Below the pieces are notes generated by a model. That model saw only the letters and a list, made by a program, of their open reading frames with translations. It did not search any database and had not been told where the DNA came from. A DNA stretch of 64,000 nucleotides. Source: Acinetobacter qingfengensis (lineage in GTDB: Bacteria > Pseudomonadota > Gammaproteobacteria > Pseudomonadales > Moraxellaceae). Of the stretch, positions 38,120 to 50,129 are shown piece after piece. The first letter of the stretch is position 1; each line of letters begins with the position of its first letter. The DNA is taken from contig NZ_VXKN01000001.1 in assembly GCF_008693185.1 (NCBI RefSeq), forward strand, positions 124,001 to 188,000, read 5' to 3'. The position numbers were made by a program, and so were the translations under genes.

Positions 38120-39439
38120 ATGCAACATTCAGATTCTTCTGTGGGCTTGCTGGAGCGTTTGTTCAAGCTCCGTCACAATCAAACCAATGTACGCACAGAG
38201 GTTTTGGCTGGATTTACAACATTTCTGGCCATGTGTTACATCATCATTGTCAACCCAAGTATTTTACATTTAACTGGTATGGATCAGGGTGCAGTATTTG
38301 TTGCTACCTGTATTGCAGCAGCAATTGGTTGTCTGGTGATGGGATTGGTTGCCAATTATCCTATTGCTTTGGCACCGGGTATGGGTCTGAATGCATATTT
38401 TACATTTTCGGTATGTATGGGAATGGGGGTACCTTGGCAAACAGCATTGGCAGCTGTTTTTGTTTCTGGTTGTGTATTTTTGTTTGTTAGCCTGTTTAAA
38501 TTTAGAGAGGCCATGATTAATGCCATTCCAATGTCATTAAAATTATCAATCGCAGGTGGGATTGGTTTTTTTCTGGCATTAATTGCTCTAAAGTCTGCGG
38601 GTGTTGTGGTAGGTAATGAAGCGACACTGGTGAAAATGGGTGATCTGGCAGCGCCTTCTGTTTTATTTGCTGCATTAGGGTTTTTATTGATTGTAGTAAT
38701 GCATCATTACAAAATCCGTGGTGCAATTATTATTAGTATTTTATCGATTACTATCTTATCTACGCTAACTGGGCATAATCAATTTCAAGGCATTGTCGGT
38801 GCCATTCCTTCCATTGCACCCACATTTTTGCAAATGGATTTTCATGGATTATTTAATATTTCCATGGTTGGTGTTATTTTCGTATTCTTTTTGGTGGATC
38901 TATTTGACAGTACCGGAACACTGGTTGGTGTATCACAACGTGCAGGTTTATTACAAGATGGTAAATTACCACGGTTAAAACGCGCACTTTTGGCAGATTC
39001 TAGTGCGATTATTGCCGGTGCAGCGTTGGGAACATCATCTACAACACCATATATCGAATCTGCATCAGGTGTTGCAGCCGGTGGGCGTACAGGTTTAACG
39101 GCAGTGGTAGTAGCTGTACTATTTATTCTGGCATTATTTTTATTTCCACTTGCTCAAAGTGTACCTGCTTTTGCAACTGCGCCAGCATTATTATATGTCG
39201 GTGTATTAATGATTCATGGCGTCACAGGTATTGAGTGGGATGATATTACTGAAGCTGTTCCGGCATTTTTGACTATCGTTTTTATGCCGTTTACTTATTC
39301 TATTGCAGATGGAATTGCCATTGGTTTTATCAGTTATGCGGTGATCAAACTGTTAACCGGAAAAGCAGCAGATGTTCCATATATGGTGTGGATTATTGCC
39401 GTATTATGGGCATTTAAATTTGCTGTATTTGGTGGCTAA
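38120..39439 (+). CDS. NCS2-family purine permease (AzgA/GhxP type)
   Basis: An inner-membrane proton symporter with 12-14 membrane segments. The family blocks are TFLAMCYIIIVNPSIL, APGMGLNAYFTFSVC, the DLFDSTGTLVGV motif and GAALGTSSTTPYIESASGVAAGGRTGLTA. These place it in the AzgA-like branch for adenine, guanine or hypoxanthine rather than the uracil or xanthine branch. The following gene encodes adenine deaminase, so adenine is the best guess (inference). The ATG at 38120 is preceded by TGAGGA. At 439 residues it has a typical length. Confidence 0.9.
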   Translation: MQHSDSSVGLLERLFKLRHNQTNVRTEVLAGFTTFLAMCYIIIVNPSILHLTGMDQGAVFVATCIAAAIGCLVMGLVANYPIALAPGMGLNAYFTFSVCMGMGVPWQTALAAVFVSGCVFLFVSLFKFREAMINAIPMSLKLSIAGGIGFFLALIALKSAGVVVGNEATLVKMGDLAAPSVLFAALGFLLIVVMHHYKIRGAIIISILSITILSTLTGHNQFQGIVGAIPSIAPTFLQMDFHGLFNISMVGVIFVFFLVDLFDSTGTLVGVSQRAGLLQDGKLPRLKRALLADSSAIIAGAALGTSSTTPYIESASGVAAGGRTGLTAVVVAVLFILALFLFPLAQSVPAFATAPALLYVGVLMIHGVTGIEWDDITEAVPAFLTIVFMPFTYSIADGIAIGFISYAVIKLLTGKAADVPYMVWIIAVLWAFKFAVFGG

Positions 39440-39449
39440 CGCTGAATGA

Positions 39450-40508
<1,059 letters not shown>

Positions 40509-40608
40509 TTCAGGCATTTTTTGTATAGTAAGCCCATCAAAAATGCTTGTATTGAAGCATTTTGGTATCAGTATCAAAAATTCATAAATACTCGGGAATA
40601 TTGGGAAG

Positions 40609-41007
40609 ATGAAAAAAATACTTATGATGGTTGTTGCATCGACAACACTGGCATTAACAGCATGTGCAACAAGCACTGGAACAGGTACCACAAATTCAGG
40701 TACTAATAGTATTGGTACTGCAGCAACAATTGGAGGAAATATTTTTAAAGCAGCCGTTGATAGTCAATGTCGTACAGAATTGCAAAGTAATAATGCTTTT
40801 CGTGTAGTTGCATTAACCATGACTGCTGAACAGCAAGAGGCACTGGAAACTAAAGTTTGTGGTTGTGTTAGCGAAAAAGCACCACAAAATGTAACTGCGG
40901 TTGAACTGGCACAGGCTGCCATGGATCCAAATGCACGTGCACAGATTGTAACCAATACGGTTGCTAAAACACTAAGTGCCTGTTATTCAGAATTTGTGAA
41001 AAAATAA
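40609..41007 (+). CDS. Small putative lipoprotein
   Basis: A 132-residue protein with a lipoprotein signal (MKKILMMVVASTTLALTAC; lipobox LTAC, Cys 19), then a Gly/Thr/Ser-rich linker and a helical domain carrying three further cysteines (SQC, KVCGC and SACY). No Asp at +2 is seen, so it is probably sorted to the outer membrane. I do not recognise its function. A terminator follows within 50 bases. Confidence 0.75.
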   Translation: MKKILMMVVASTTLALTACATSTGTGTTNSGTNSIGTAATIGGNIFKAAVDSQCRTELQSNNAFRVVALTMTAEQQEALETKVCGCVSEKAPQNVTAVELAQAAMDPNARAQIVTNTVAKTLSACYSEFVKK

Positions 41008-41024
41008 TTGTGCTATAAAATGCC

Positions 41025-41051
41025 AAAGGCGATCCACAAGATCGCTTTTTT
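41025..41051 (+). terminator. Terminator of the lipoprotein gene
   Basis: GCGATC and GATCGC with flanking A/T pairs give a 10-bp stem, 5-base loop and T run. The rnhB ribosome site begins 5 bases later. Confidence 0.85.
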
Positions 41052-41066
41052 AATTGGAGAACAACA

Positions 41067-41636
41067 TTGTATATTGCTGGTGTAGATGAAGCTGGGCGAG
41101 GGCCTTTAATTGGTTCGGTCGTGACTGCTGCGGTCATTCTCGATCCGAATAATCCAATTGAAGGGTTAAATGATTCCAAAAAACTTACGGCAAAAAAACG
41201 TGAGCAGCTATTTCTGGAAATTAAGCAAAAAGCACTGTCCTGGTCAATTGCAGAAGCAACACATGAAGAAATTGATCAACTCAATATTTTACAAGCCACC
41301 ATGCTGGCCATGAAAAGAGCGGTAGAAACTTTGTCCATAACTCCACAATTAGTTCGTATTGATGGCAATCGTTGTCCGGATTTATCCTTGGCGTGTGAAG
41401 CCGTGATTGGTGGTGATGCATTACATCAGGAAATCAGTGCCGCTAGTATTCTTGCAAAAGTAACCCGGGATCACCAGATGCAGGAATTAGATATACTTTA
41501 TCCACAATATGGATTTGCTAAACATAATGGTTATCCGACCAAAGCACATTTGGAAGCTATGCAAATATATGGAATTTTACCAATGTATCGTCGTAACTAT
41601 AAACCAGTCAAACTATTGCTAGCTCAATCACAATAA
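41067..41636 (+). CDS. rnhB: Ribonuclease HII
   Basis: RNase HII removes ribonucleotides from DNA. The N-terminal [12 protein letters not shown] holds the Asp-Glu metal pair, followed by LNDSKKL, RIDGN (third acid) and [12 protein letters not shown] (fourth acid). The gene starts with TTG at 41067, with GGAG seven bases upstream, and the protein begins directly at the catalytic strand as usual. The 189-residue length is normal. It ends 9 bases inside the convergent sensor kinase gene, so the two stops overlap. Confidence 0.94.
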   Translation: MYIAGVDEAGRGPLIGSVVTAAVILDPNNPIEGLNDSKKLTAKKREQLFLEIKQKALSWSIAEATHEEIDQLNILQATMLAMKRAVETLSITPQLVRIDGNRCPDLSLACEAVIGGDALHQEISAASILAKVTRDHQMQELDILYPQYGFAKHNGYPTKAHLEAMQIYGILPMYRRNYKPVKLLLAQSQ

Positions 41637-43568
41637 ATTAACTTTAGGTGTGTTGAAGGATTTAATCACCTGAATTATGGTTCTCCCAGCTTGTGAGTCA
41701 ATCTTCATTTTGGCATTAATTTTTTCCAGTCGAATATTCATACTGCGAATACCAATACTTAGTCCTGACTGTTGAACCAATGCTGGATCAAAGCCAATAC
41801 CATTATCCTGTATTTCCAAAATGAGTTGCTGTTGATCATTATAAAACATTTGGACTTTCACTTGTGTTGCCTGGCTATGTTTAATAATGTTAGTTAGAGA
41901 TTCTTCAGCAACTCGTAATAAGGTTAAACATTCTAGCGGTGAAGGTTTAATTTCCCATTGATTAGGGAAATGCCAATAGGAGTAAATATCCATTTCATCG
42001 AATAATTGACTGAAACGATAACGAATCGGTGCTCCCCAAAGTATCGGTGTTTTAGGAATTTTTGCATCAACACTAGAACCACTATCAATAATTTGCCTCA
42101 AATCATCTCTTAATAATTTCAGCATGGATAGGAATTGCTCATTACTCAAATTAACTTTGCTTTGATCAATTAATGCCATAGAGCGTACGAGTGAACCACC
42201 CAGCCCATCATGCAAATCATGTGCAAGATTAATCCTTTCCTGTAATTTTATATTGATGAGTTCAAGTTTATATTGAGTGGTCAATGAGTTGGTCAATTCG
42301 CTTCTGGTTTGAATAATATTTTCTTCAAGTACTTTGTTAAATCTTGAAATTTCCTTAATATTCTTAGATAAGCGTAATCCTAAGATAATTGCAATGAAAA
42401 AAGTGGTGATCGGACCAGTATAGGGGAATAGTAAATTCTCTTGGTTTTTTATGAAAAAAAAGCCATATAAATCATGTATTGAAATAAAAATATAGATGAT
42501 AAAAATATAAGCAAGTAAAGTAGATTCTATTTGCTTAACTTTCCATGCAATACATTGGAAACTAATGAAATTAGCAAATAAAATCAAAATTCCAGTAAAA
42601 AAATAAATGAATAATAATGTATTTTGATATTGATCAAAGGGGAGCAAAGGAATAAAAGTAATTGTAAGCAAAAAAATCCAGAGTATTTTTTCAATTTTAG
42701 GAAAAGTTACTCTTGCCAGCCGCCATGCATAAAAGCAAAAAAACACACTATAAAAATTTAAGATGATAAGATTTAGAAAGGTAAATTGAATTTGATTCAA
42801 GCCTGCTGGTGTATAGCTAATGAGGTGACCTGATAAAAATAATACCCATGCTAATGAAGTGAGTGCAAACCAGCCAAAAACTTTTTCTTGATGATGAAAC
42901 AACCAAATGATTAGTGCAACAATACCGAGGGTTAAAGAAAAAATTAAATTAAAAAAGGTTAAAACTCGTTGTTCATACCAAAACTCCTGAAATTTGGGCA
43001 TGATTTCTTTGGGATTTCCGATAAATACCTTTCCAAGTCCAGAAGATTGTGTGGGAACACTGATTACCCGAATCCAAAGTGTATTTTCGCCTTTTTTTAA
43101 ACTTGATGCAGGAATATTCCAATAGCGAGGCATATTCCAGCTACGGGATAATGGTTCTACTAATGATTGATCTTGCCATAACAAGTCATCATTAATAAAA
43201 ATTTCTCCGGTAACATTGATACGGTTAATGACCAGCATGACTGGATTGTGTTGCTGTACTGGACAATCATAATTCAGTTGTATTTTATACCAAATATTTC
43301 CTGAATAGTTTTTCCAGTGAGAATCGACAAAATCAGGAAAAGTTTTTATTTTTAACCAGCCATTTTCTGGACGCTGTAAATGATCTTTTCCTATACCTTT
43401 AGCGATATACATATTTTGAATATGTGCTGTACAATTCCCTAGTTGTAGATTGCTTTGGGCATAACTCGGTTTTACAAGGATGAGTAGCATCCCTAAGCAA
43501 ATGCAATATAAAAATTTTATAATATACCGAGTGATCGAGCAGTATCTACGGCTTTGGTTCTGTTGCAT
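41628..43568 (-). CDS. 7TM sensor histidine kinase (NarX-type HisKA_3)
   Basis: A signal-like N-terminus (ending LVKPSYA) leads to a periplasmic sensor region (about residues 40-190, resembling the DISM extracellular jelly-roll), then seven membrane segments (about 205-400) and a cytoplasmic kinase. The phospho-acceptor helix is [15 protein letters not shown] (His about 450) and the ATPase shows [16 protein letters not shown] (N box) and IQDNGIGFD (G1). This is the 7TMR-DISM sensor layout, which usually senses a carbohydrate or other small ligand. The stimulus is unknown. The start overlaps the regulator gene by 52 bases, so the pair is translationally coupled. Confidence 0.87.
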   Translation of the reverse strand: MQQNQSRRYCSITRYIIKFLYCICLGMLLILVKPSYAQSNLQLGNCTAHIQNMYIAKGIGKDHLQRPENGWLKIKTFPDFVDSHWKNYSGNIWYKIQLNYDCPVQQHNPVMLVINRINVTGEIFINDDLLWQDQSLVEPLSRSWNMPRYWNIPASSLKKGENTLWIRVISVPTQSSGLGKVFIGNPKEIMPKFQEFWYEQRVLTFFNLIFSLTLGIVALIIWLFHHQEKVFGWFALTSLAWVLFLSGHLISYTPAGLNQIQFTFLNLIILNFYSVFFCFYAWRLARVTFPKIEKILWIFLLTITFIPLLPFDQYQNTLLFIYFFTGILILFANFISFQCIAWKVKQIESTLLAYIFIIYIFISIHDLYGFFFIKNQENLLFPYTGPITTFFIAIILGLRLSKNIKEISRFNKVLEENIIQTRSELTNSLTTQYKLELINIKLQERINLAHDLHDGLGGSLVRSMALIDQSKVNLSNEQFLSMLKLLRDDLRQIIDSGSSVDAKIPKTPILWGAPIRYRFSQLFDEMDIYSYWHFPNQWEIKPSPLECLTLLRVAEESLTNIIKHSQATQVKVQMFYNDQQQLILEIQDNGIGFDPALVQQSGLSIGIRSMNIRLEKINAKMKIDSQAGRTIIQVIKSFNTPKVNLL

Positions 43569-44188
43569 ACAGCAAGTTTCCGGTAAATATGTTTAATATG
43601 TGACTCTACGGTATATCTTGATAAATTGACTTCATTAGCGATAGCTTTATTACTTAAACCTTGTGCAACCAATTCTAAAATTTCTAATTCGCGGGAAGAT
43701 AAAATATGATTTGAATGTTGTAACGATACTCTGGGTTGATTCGGTTTAATAATTTTGCTTAAAATCTGTTGCGCAATAAATGGATCTATTGGCGCACCAC
43801 CACGTAAAATACTGCGAATAGACAGTATAATTTCAAAATCGTCACGTTCTTTGAGTAAATAACCCGTAGCACCTGATTGAATTGCTCCTAATATGGCATC
43901 TTGAGTACTCCATGCGGAAATTACAAGTATTGGAATACCGATATCCTGATTGCGCAAATATTCAATGAAATCCTGTCCATTACCATCTGGTAATCCCAAA
44001 TCAACTAAACAAAATGATATTGGGTGTTCTTCTACCATTTTTTTGGATTGTGCCAATGTCTGAGAAAATAATAATTGTTCAGTTTTATAACCAACCGATA
44101 ATAAAAGACTGGATAATCTTGTTTGCATGACCGGATCATCTTCAATGATGAAAACAGGAGTGGGTAAAACAAGTTCTAGATCAGACAC
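43517..44188 (-). CDS. LuxR/NarL-family response regulator
   Basis: A receiver domain (residues about 12-130) has the acidic pair EDD, phospho-acceptor Asp in LVDLGLPDGNG, and ISAWST and LLKERDD as the Thr/Ser and Lys switch sites. It is followed by a LuxR helix-turn-helix (LSSRELEILELVAQGLSNKAIA...YTVESHIKHIYRKL). It should be phosphorylated by the adjoining kinase and bind promoters. No obvious target operator is seen nearby. It is the first gene of the two-gene unit. Confidence 0.92.
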   Translation of the reverse strand: MSDLELVLPTPVFIIEDDPVMQTRLSSLLLSVGYKTEQLLFSQTLAQSKKMVEEHPISFCLVDLGLPDGNGQDFIEYLRNQDIGIPILVISAWSTQDAILGAIQSGATGYLLKERDDFEIILSIRSILRGGAPIDPFIAQQILSKIIKPNQPRVSLQHSNHILSSRELEILELVAQGLSNKAIANEVNLSRYTVESHIKHIYRKLAVCNRTKAVDTARSLGIL

Positions 44189-44543
44189 ACGTCACCTATT
44201 ATGATTGAAACAGCAATTTGATGAATAGTAATAGAATAAAAGACTTGTCCGAATATGAACATACCTGAGGTTGGGTATTGAAAAAATGTTCATTTTGCGC
44301 ATATTTTATATGTTATTGATTTTAAATATTAATTTATTGTTGAAAAATTTATAAGCCAATAGTATGCCAAACATATTGGCTTGCTTTCTTTTTATATTTT
44401 TTTATATTCTTAGCGATGATAGATAAGATAAGTTACTTGATCTGATAAAAAGACTGTAACCATAGTCCAAAATATCTATATCTATGGATTAAAGCAATTT
44501 CAAAGATTTAATGATTATGTCAAATTTAATTCAGGCAATTATT
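44189..44543. other. Intergenic region between epd and the two-component pair
   Basis: AT-rich, with no ORF. It contains the terminator-like hairpin at 44353-44382 and must hold the promoter of the regulator-kinase unit. Confidence 0.5.
44353..44382 (-). terminator. Probable terminator of epd
   Basis: AAGCCAATA and TATTGGCTT form a perfect 9-bp stem with a 12-base loop, followed on the minus strand by ATAAATTTTT. It lies 160 bases beyond the epd stop, which is rather far. Confidence 0.55.
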
Positions 44544-45566
44544 TTAGTTGGGTAGAACACTGACCAAATCCAGTAAACGATTAGCATAACCCCATTCATT
44601 ATCATACCATGCAAAAACTTTTGCATGCCGACCGACCACCATGGTTTGTGTCAAATCAACAATTAATGATTCAGGAGAGTGATTAAAATCACTGGAAACC
44701 AGAGGCTGATCAATTACAGACATGATATTTGAAAATTCGCCTTGGGCAAATTGTGTCAGTAGGGTATTGATATCATCAATAGTATGCGTATCAGGCATGA
44801 CAAAACTTAAATCAATGGCTGCAACATTGATGGTTGGAACACGGATAGAGAATCCTTCAATACGATTTTCCATTTTTGGCATTACGCGTTTCAAAGCGCC
44901 TAAAGCACTGGAAGTGGTTGGGATAATATTTTGTCCTGAAGCACGGGCACGGCGTAAATCCCGATGAGCATGATCCAGTACAGATTGATCAGCAGTCACT
45001 GCGTGAATTTCTGTCATCATGGCTGTTTCAATACCAAAAGCATCATCCAAAATTTTAACTAATGGCACAAGTGCCTGTGTCGTACATGAAACGCTGGAAA
45101 TTACCCGATCTTCAGTCGTTAATTCATGATGATTAATGCCATAAACAATAGCAGCATCTACGCTATCAAAAGGTGCAGCACCAATAATGACACGTTTTGC
45201 ACCTGTAATTAAATGTTGACTGGCATCAGCTCTTGAACGAAATAAACCTGTACATTCGAGTACCACATCAATTTCGAGGGTTTTCCATGGCAAGTCAATC
45301 GGTTGAGGTTTTTTAAAAACTTCGATTTTTAGTGATTTGTTGAATGCTTGAATCCATAAAAATTGCCGGTGTTGTTCTTGTATGACGTCAATGCTGCCGG
45401 CAAAACGTCCATGCGTGCTATCAAAACGTAATAGATGTGCCAGCGTCTGGATCTCTGCAACATCATTAATGGCAATAATTGTGCATAGTGGATTGGAATT
45501 TTCAAACCATGCACGGACAACATTTCGACCAATTCGACCAAAACCGTTAATGGCAATACGTTGCAT
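44544..45566 (-). CDS. epd: GAPDH-family dehydrogenase, probably erythrose-4-phosphate dehydrogenase
   Basis: The N-terminal INGFGRIGRNVVRAW is the NAD-binding motif; the catalytic cysteine is in SCTTQAL and the histidine in MTEIHAVTADQ. The block RVPTINVAAIDLS matches the Epd subgroup (PLP synthesis) better than GapA, while HRDLRRARA and NIIPTT also occur in Gap2-type enzymes. The residue after SCTT is Gln, where nearly all relatives have Asn. I therefore call Epd with some doubt; GAPDH is the alternative. The length of 340 residues is normal. It is a single gene. Confidence 0.68.
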   Translation of the reverse strand: MQRIAINGFGRIGRNVVRAWFENSNPLCTIIAINDVAEIQTLAHLLRFDSTHGRFAGSIDVIQEQHRQFLWIQAFNKSLKIEVFKKPQPIDLPWKTLEIDVVLECTGLFRSRADASQHLITGAKRVIIGAAPFDSVDAAIVYGINHHELTTEDRVISSVSCTTQALVPLVKILDDAFGIETAMMTEIHAVTADQSVLDHAHRDLRRARASGQNIIPTTSSALGALKRVMPKMENRIEGFSIRVPTINVAAIDLSFVMPDTHTIDDINTLLTQFAQGEFSNIMSVIDQPLVSSDFNHSPESLIVDLTQTMVVGRHAKVFAWYDNEWGYANRLLDLVSVLPN

Positions 45567-45928
45567 GGAGAATTCCTTACATCATCAATAAAAATCAGCT
45601 GGTTATATTAAAACATTGTGAAAAGGGATGATAGGGAAGAACCAGTTAAAATTGATTTGAATAATTTTTTAGACATAAAACCCTCATAATATTCTGTTAA
45701 ATTGATGAATAAACATGCAATTGACCGTATTATTTTATGCTTCATCTTTAGCTTTTGTTTTTAGAGTGTTATCAATGACAGGCTAAATTTGTGAATGGCA
45801 GGAAAATGATTGGTTGATGCAGATTTTTTCCGTTATAATTTAGCGCTTTTATAATTTGGTTGTCGCTCGGTAAAAATAAATTTTCATAGCCGAACATGAC
45901 CTTGAAATTGAATATGGAGTGACTTGTT
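45567..45928 (+). promoter_or_regulatory. Intergenic region with probable alaS promoter
   Basis: A TATAAT hexamer at 45834-45839 lies about 90 bases before the alaS GTG, with only a weak TTGATG/TGGTTG-like -35 upstream. No ORF or strong hairpin is seen in the rest of this 360-base gap. Confidence 0.5.
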
Positions 45929-48580
45929 GTGAGTACACGTTTTATGACGTCCGCTGAAATTCGTGAAGCCTTTTTATCATTTTTTGAATCGAAAGGTCAT
46001 ACACGTGTCGCCTCGAGTTCACTCGTTCCGCATAATGACCCAACATTATTGTTCACCAATGCTGGGATGAATCAGTTTAAAGACTGTTTTCTTGGTTTGG
46101 AAAAACGTGACTATACCCGCGCGACAACATCACAAAAATGTGTACGTGCCGGTGGCAAGCATAACGATTTGGATAATGTCGGTTATACAGCAAGACATCA
46201 TACATTTTTTGAAATGCTGGGTAATTTCTCCTTTGGTGATTATTTTAAACGTGAAGCAATTCACTATGCCTGGGAATTTTTAACCTCAGAACAATGGCTG
46301 GGTTTACCTAAAGATAAGCTTTATGTCACAGTTTATCATACTGATGACGAAGCATTTGATATCTGGAACAAAGAAGTCGGGCTTGCTGCTGAACGCATTA
46401 TCCGTATTGGAGATAATAAAGGCGAAAAATACGCTTCAGATAACTTTTGGGCAATGGGTGATACCGGCCCTTGTGGTCCATGTTCTGAAATTTTCTTTGA
46501 TCATGGTGAACATATCTGGGGGGGGTTACCGGGCACACCTGAAGAAGATGGCGATCGTTTTATTGAAATCTGGAACAATGTATTCATGCAGTTTAATCGT
46601 ACCGCAGATGGAATTTTGCATGCATTGCCTGCACCATCTGTAGATACTGGCATGGGACTTGAGCGTATTTCCGCAGTTTTACAGCATGTCAATTCCAACT
46701 ATGATATCGACTTATTCCAGCATTTACTTAAAGCAGCAGCTGAAATTGCGGGCATTCAAGATGAAGGACAACCATCTTTACGCGTTATTGCAGATCATGC
46801 TCGCTCTTGTTGCTTTTTGATTGCTGATGGCGTTAATCCTTCTAATGAAGGACGCGGCTATGTATTGCGCCGTATTATTCGCCGTGCAGTACGTCATGGC
46901 AATAAATTGGGTGCAACCGGCACATTCTTCTATAAAATGCTGCAACCTTTAATTGATGTTATGGGACAAGCTTACCCTGAATTGGCTGTAAATCAATCTC
47001 GTATCGAAGCAACCTTAATAAAAGAAGAAGAACAGTTTGCCAAAACTCTGGAACAAGGCCTGAAAGTGCTTGAAAGTGAGTTAAGCCAACTTAATGGAAA
47101 TACTATTCCGGGTGAAGTTGTATTTAAACTTTATGATACCTATGGATTTCCGGCAGATTTAACCGCAGATATTGCCCGTGAACGTGAATTAACCATTGAT
47201 GAAAACGGCTTTGAAATAGAGATGGCTGCACAGCGTCAGCGGGCACGTGAAGCCGGAAAATTTGCAGTAGATTATAATAGCATTGTAAAAGTAGACGGTG
47301 CTACCCAGTTTGATGGATATGATGCTACCAATGGACAAGGCGAAATCCTTGCTATTTATAAAGATGGTGAGCAGGTTGAAGAAGTTTTTGAAGGTGACGA
47401 AGCGCTGATTGTACTTAATCAGACTCCATTTTATGCTGAAAGTGGTGGGCAAGTTGGTGATACCGGAATCTTCAAGAATGATACTGGAATCTTTGAAGTT
47501 CATGATACCAAAAAATCTGGTAATGCTTTTGTTCATCAAGGGGTGGTGACCGTAGGTCATCTTAAAACAACACAAAGTGTTCAAGCGATAGTAAAGGCTG
47601 ATTTACGTGCAGCAATTTCTCGTAACCATTCTGCGACGCACTTATTGCATGCTGCATTACGTCAAATTCTGGGAAGTCATGTTCAGCAAAAAGGTTCACT
47701 GGTTGCTTCAGAAATGTTACGTTTTGACTTCTCACATGATCAGGCTGTGACATTTGAACAACTGCAACAAATTGAGCAATTGGTCAATCGTGAAGTGATT
47801 GCTAATACAATTGTGCAAACTGAAATTCTGGATATTGAAAGTGCCAAGCAAAAAGGCGCAATGATGTTATTCGGAGAAAAATATGGTGAAACTGTACGTG
47901 TGTTGACCATGGGAACTGTGAATAATGATGTACCATTCTCAGTAGAACTTTGTGGTGGTATTCATGTGAAGCGTACAGGTGACATTGGTTTATTCAAGAT
48001 TGTTTCTGAAGGTGGTGTTGCTGCTGGAATTCGTCGTATTGAAGCCATCACAGGTACGGTTGCTCTTGAATCAGCACAAAAGGCAGATCGTACCATTCGT
48101 CAGATTGATGCTTTGTTAAAAGCACAAAAAGATCAGACATTTGATCGTGTACAGGCGACTGTTGATCATGCTGTACAATTACAGAAACACATTGAGCAAC
48201 TTAACCAGAAGTTGGCAAATCTACAAGCAGTAGAGTTATTAAATCAGGTACAAGACATAAATAATCGCCGTACTTTGATTGCTTCACAGCAAGCTATGGA
48301 TGCGAAAGCATTACGTCATCTACACGACAGTATTAGATCAAAAATGGATGATGCTATTATCGTTCTGGCAGGTGTAGATGCAGATAAAGTGAGCCTGATT
48401 GCTTCTGTTGCGAAGCAGCATCAGGCAAATATCAAGGCAGGAGAGATCATCAAGCATCTGGCTACTGAACTTGGTGGTAAAGGTGGTGGTAAACCTGACT
48501 TGGCACAAGGTGGCGCGCCACTTAATGAGAAGTTTGAACAGGTTATTGCAGCTTTGCCTGCATGGCTTGCACAACAATAG
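45929..48580 (+). CDS. alaS: Alanyl-tRNA synthetase
   Basis: It charges tRNA-Ala. The class II catalytic domain ([45 protein letters not shown]) is followed by the editing domain with its zinc motif ([13 protein letters not shown] and, later, [12 protein letters not shown]) and the C-Ala domain. At 883 residues it is full length. The start is GTG at 45929 with GGAG nine bases upstream. lysC follows after about 60 bases, so they may be cotranscribed. Confidence 0.97.
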   Translation: MSTRFMTSAEIREAFLSFFESKGHTRVASSSLVPHNDPTLLFTNAGMNQFKDCFLGLEKRDYTRATTSQKCVRAGGKHNDLDNVGYTARHHTFFEMLGNFSFGDYFKREAIHYAWEFLTSEQWLGLPKDKLYVTVYHTDDEAFDIWNKEVGLAAERIIRIGDNKGEKYASDNFWAMGDTGPCGPCSEIFFDHGEHIWGGLPGTPEEDGDRFIEIWNNVFMQFNRTADGILHALPAPSVDTGMGLERISAVLQHVNSNYDIDLFQHLLKAAAEIAGIQDEGQPSLRVIADHARSCCFLIADGVNPSNEGRGYVLRRIIRRAVRHGNKLGATGTFFYKMLQPLIDVMGQAYPELAVNQSRIEATLIKEEEQFAKTLEQGLKVLESELSQLNGNTIPGEVVFKLYDTYGFPADLTADIARERELTIDENGFEIEMAAQRQRAREAGKFAVDYNSIVKVDGATQFDGYDATNGQGEILAIYKDGEQVEEVFEGDEALIVLNQTPFYAESGGQVGDTGIFKNDTGIFEVHDTKKSGNAFVHQGVVTVGHLKTTQSVQAIVKADLRAAISRNHSATHLLHAALRQILGSHVQQKGSLVASEMLRFDFSHDQAVTFEQLQQIEQLVNREVIANTIVQTEILDIESAKQKGAMMLFGEKYGETVRVLTMGTVNNDVPFSVELCGGIHVKRTGDIGLFKIVSEGGVAAGIRRIEAITGTVALESAQKADRTIRQIDALLKAQKDQTFDRVQATVDHAVQLQKHIEQLNQKLANLQAVELLNQVQDINNRRTLIASQQAMDAKALRHLHDSIRSKMDDAIIVLAGVDADKVSLIASVAKQHQANIKAGEIIKHLATELGGKGGGKPDLAQGGAPLNEKFEQVIAALPAWLAQQ

Positions 48581-48596
48581 AACTTCAATGTGTAAC

Positions 48597-48622
48597 TGAT
48601 CCTGATGGGCCTGTCAGGATCA
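48597..48622 (+). other. Hairpin between alaS and lysC
   Basis: TGATCCTGA and TCAGGATCA form a perfect 9-bp stem with an 8-base loop, but no T run follows. It is more likely a processing or stability element than a terminator. Confidence 0.5.
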
Positions 48623-48641
48623 CGGCTTATATGGAATAGCT

Positions 48642-49922
48642 ATGGCATTAATCGTACAAAAATATGGTGGAACTTCAATGGGTACACCTGAGCGCATTTT
48701 AAATGTTGCTCATCGGGTTAAACGCTGGCACGATCACGGTCATAAAGTTGTGATTGTAGTTTCTGCAATGAGCGGTGAAACCAATCGCTTGTTGGCATTA
48801 GCGAAAGCCATTACTACAACACCTGACCCACGTGAACTTGATCAAATGGTGTCTACAGGTGAGCAAGTAACGATTTCCATGTTAGCCATGGCATTAAATT
48901 CAATCGGTGTATCTGCATGTTCTTATACGGGGCGTCAGGTGGGGATCAAAACCGATAGTGCATTTACCAAAGCACGTATTGAATCGATCGATACAGATGT
49001 GATGACCACAGCGCTTGAAGCTGGCAAAGTTATTGTTGTTGCAGGTTTTCAGGGAGTAGATGAGCTTGGAAATACCACAACATTAGGTCGAGGTGGATCA
49101 GATACTACAGGTGTGGCATTGGCAGCAGCATTAAAAGCTGATGAATGTCAGATTTATACTGATGTGGATGGCGTCTATACAACCGACCCACGAGTTGCAC
49201 CTAAAGCCAAAAAAGTTGACCGTATTTCTTTTGAAGAAATGCTGGAAATGGCATCTTTAGGTTCAAAAGTCTTGCAAATTCGTTCAGTTGAGTTTGCTGG
49301 TAAATATCAGGTACCACTACGTGTATTATCCAGCTTTGATAATGACAATGATGGTGCTTTTGATGAACAGTTCAAACAAACAGTCGGTACACTAATCACA
49401 ACTGAGGCAGAAGAAAATATGGAACAGCCAATTATCTCAGGAATCGCATTTAATCGTGATGAAGCAAAGTTAACAATTTTAGGTGTACCTGATGAACCAG
49501 GTATTGCTTCTAAAATTCTAAGCCCAATCAGTGCTGCAAATATTGAAGTGGATATGATAGTCCAAAATATTGAAGAAGATGGCACCACAGATTTTACATT
49601 TACTGTTAACCGTATTGATTATGCTAAAGCCCGTAGCATTCTTGAAAATGCAGCGAAAGAAATTAAAGCGCGCGAAGTTACAGGTCGTGATGATATTGTA
49701 AAAGTTTCTATCGTGGGTGTTGGTATGCGCTCACATGCTGGTGTAGCAAGTAAAATGTTCACTGCATTGGCTGATGAAGGCATTAATATTTTGATGATTT
49801 CAACTTCAGAAATTAAAATTTCAGTTTTAATCGAAGAAAATTATCTTGAATTGGCTGTTCGTTCATTGCATAGTGCCTTTGGTTTAGATCGTGAATCTGG
49901 TGAAAGTAGCGCTCGTGCTTAA
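48642..49922 (+). CDS. lysC: Aspartate kinase
   Basis: It phosphorylates aspartate, the entry to lysine, threonine and methionine synthesis. The N-terminal VQKYGGTSMGTPERI is the kinase signature, followed by STGEQVTISMLA, GRGGSDTTGVALAAAL and YTDVDGVYTTDPR. Two ACT domains (about residues 265-340 and 345-410) would bind the feedback inhibitors. At 426 residues it is the monofunctional Pseudomonas-type enzyme. The neighbourhood alaS-lysC-csrA is the classical one in Pseudomonas and Acinetobacter. Confidence 0.96.
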   Translation: MALIVQKYGGTSMGTPERILNVAHRVKRWHDHGHKVVIVVSAMSGETNRLLALAKAITTTPDPRELDQMVSTGEQVTISMLAMALNSIGVSACSYTGRQVGIKTDSAFTKARIESIDTDVMTTALEAGKVIVVAGFQGVDELGNTTTLGRGGSDTTGVALAAALKADECQIYTDVDGVYTTDPRVAPKAKKVDRISFEEMLEMASLGSKVLQIRSVEFAGKYQVPLRVLSSFDNDNDGAFDEQFKQTVGTLITTEAEENMEQPIISGIAFNRDEAKLTILGVPDEPGIASKILSPISAANIEVDMIVQNIEEDGTTDFTFTVNRIDYAKARSILENAAKEIKAREVTGRDDIVKVSIVGVGMRSHAGVASKMFTALADEGINILMISTSEIKISVLIEENYLELAVRSLHSAFGLDRESGESSARA

Positions 49923-49979
49923 AAACTAAGCACCAATTTGCATTAATTGGCAAAAAAAACTAAGATTGCCTGACAAGAT

Positions 49980-50012
49980 GCCACTATTCTTATATAGTGG
50001 CTCTGTTATATT
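49980..50012 (+). terminator. Probable terminator of lysC
   Basis: GCCACTAT and ATAGTGGC form an 8-bp stem with a 6-base loop; the following TCTGTTATATTT is a weak T tract. Confidence 0.55.
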
Positions 50013-50129
50013 TAAAAACGTGATTTGTTTACAAACAGAATTAAGCGGTTGTGCGAAAAATGTTTAAGACTGGTTTGTGATCAATGGTAGTTTCTCTTTC
50101 GAATGAAGCACATTTAGCAAGGAGGCCGT

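Noticed and set aside
40540..40563. Terminator of the adenine deaminase gene
   Set aside because: AAAATGCTT/AAGCATTTT forms a 9-bp stem but is followed by GG and no T run.
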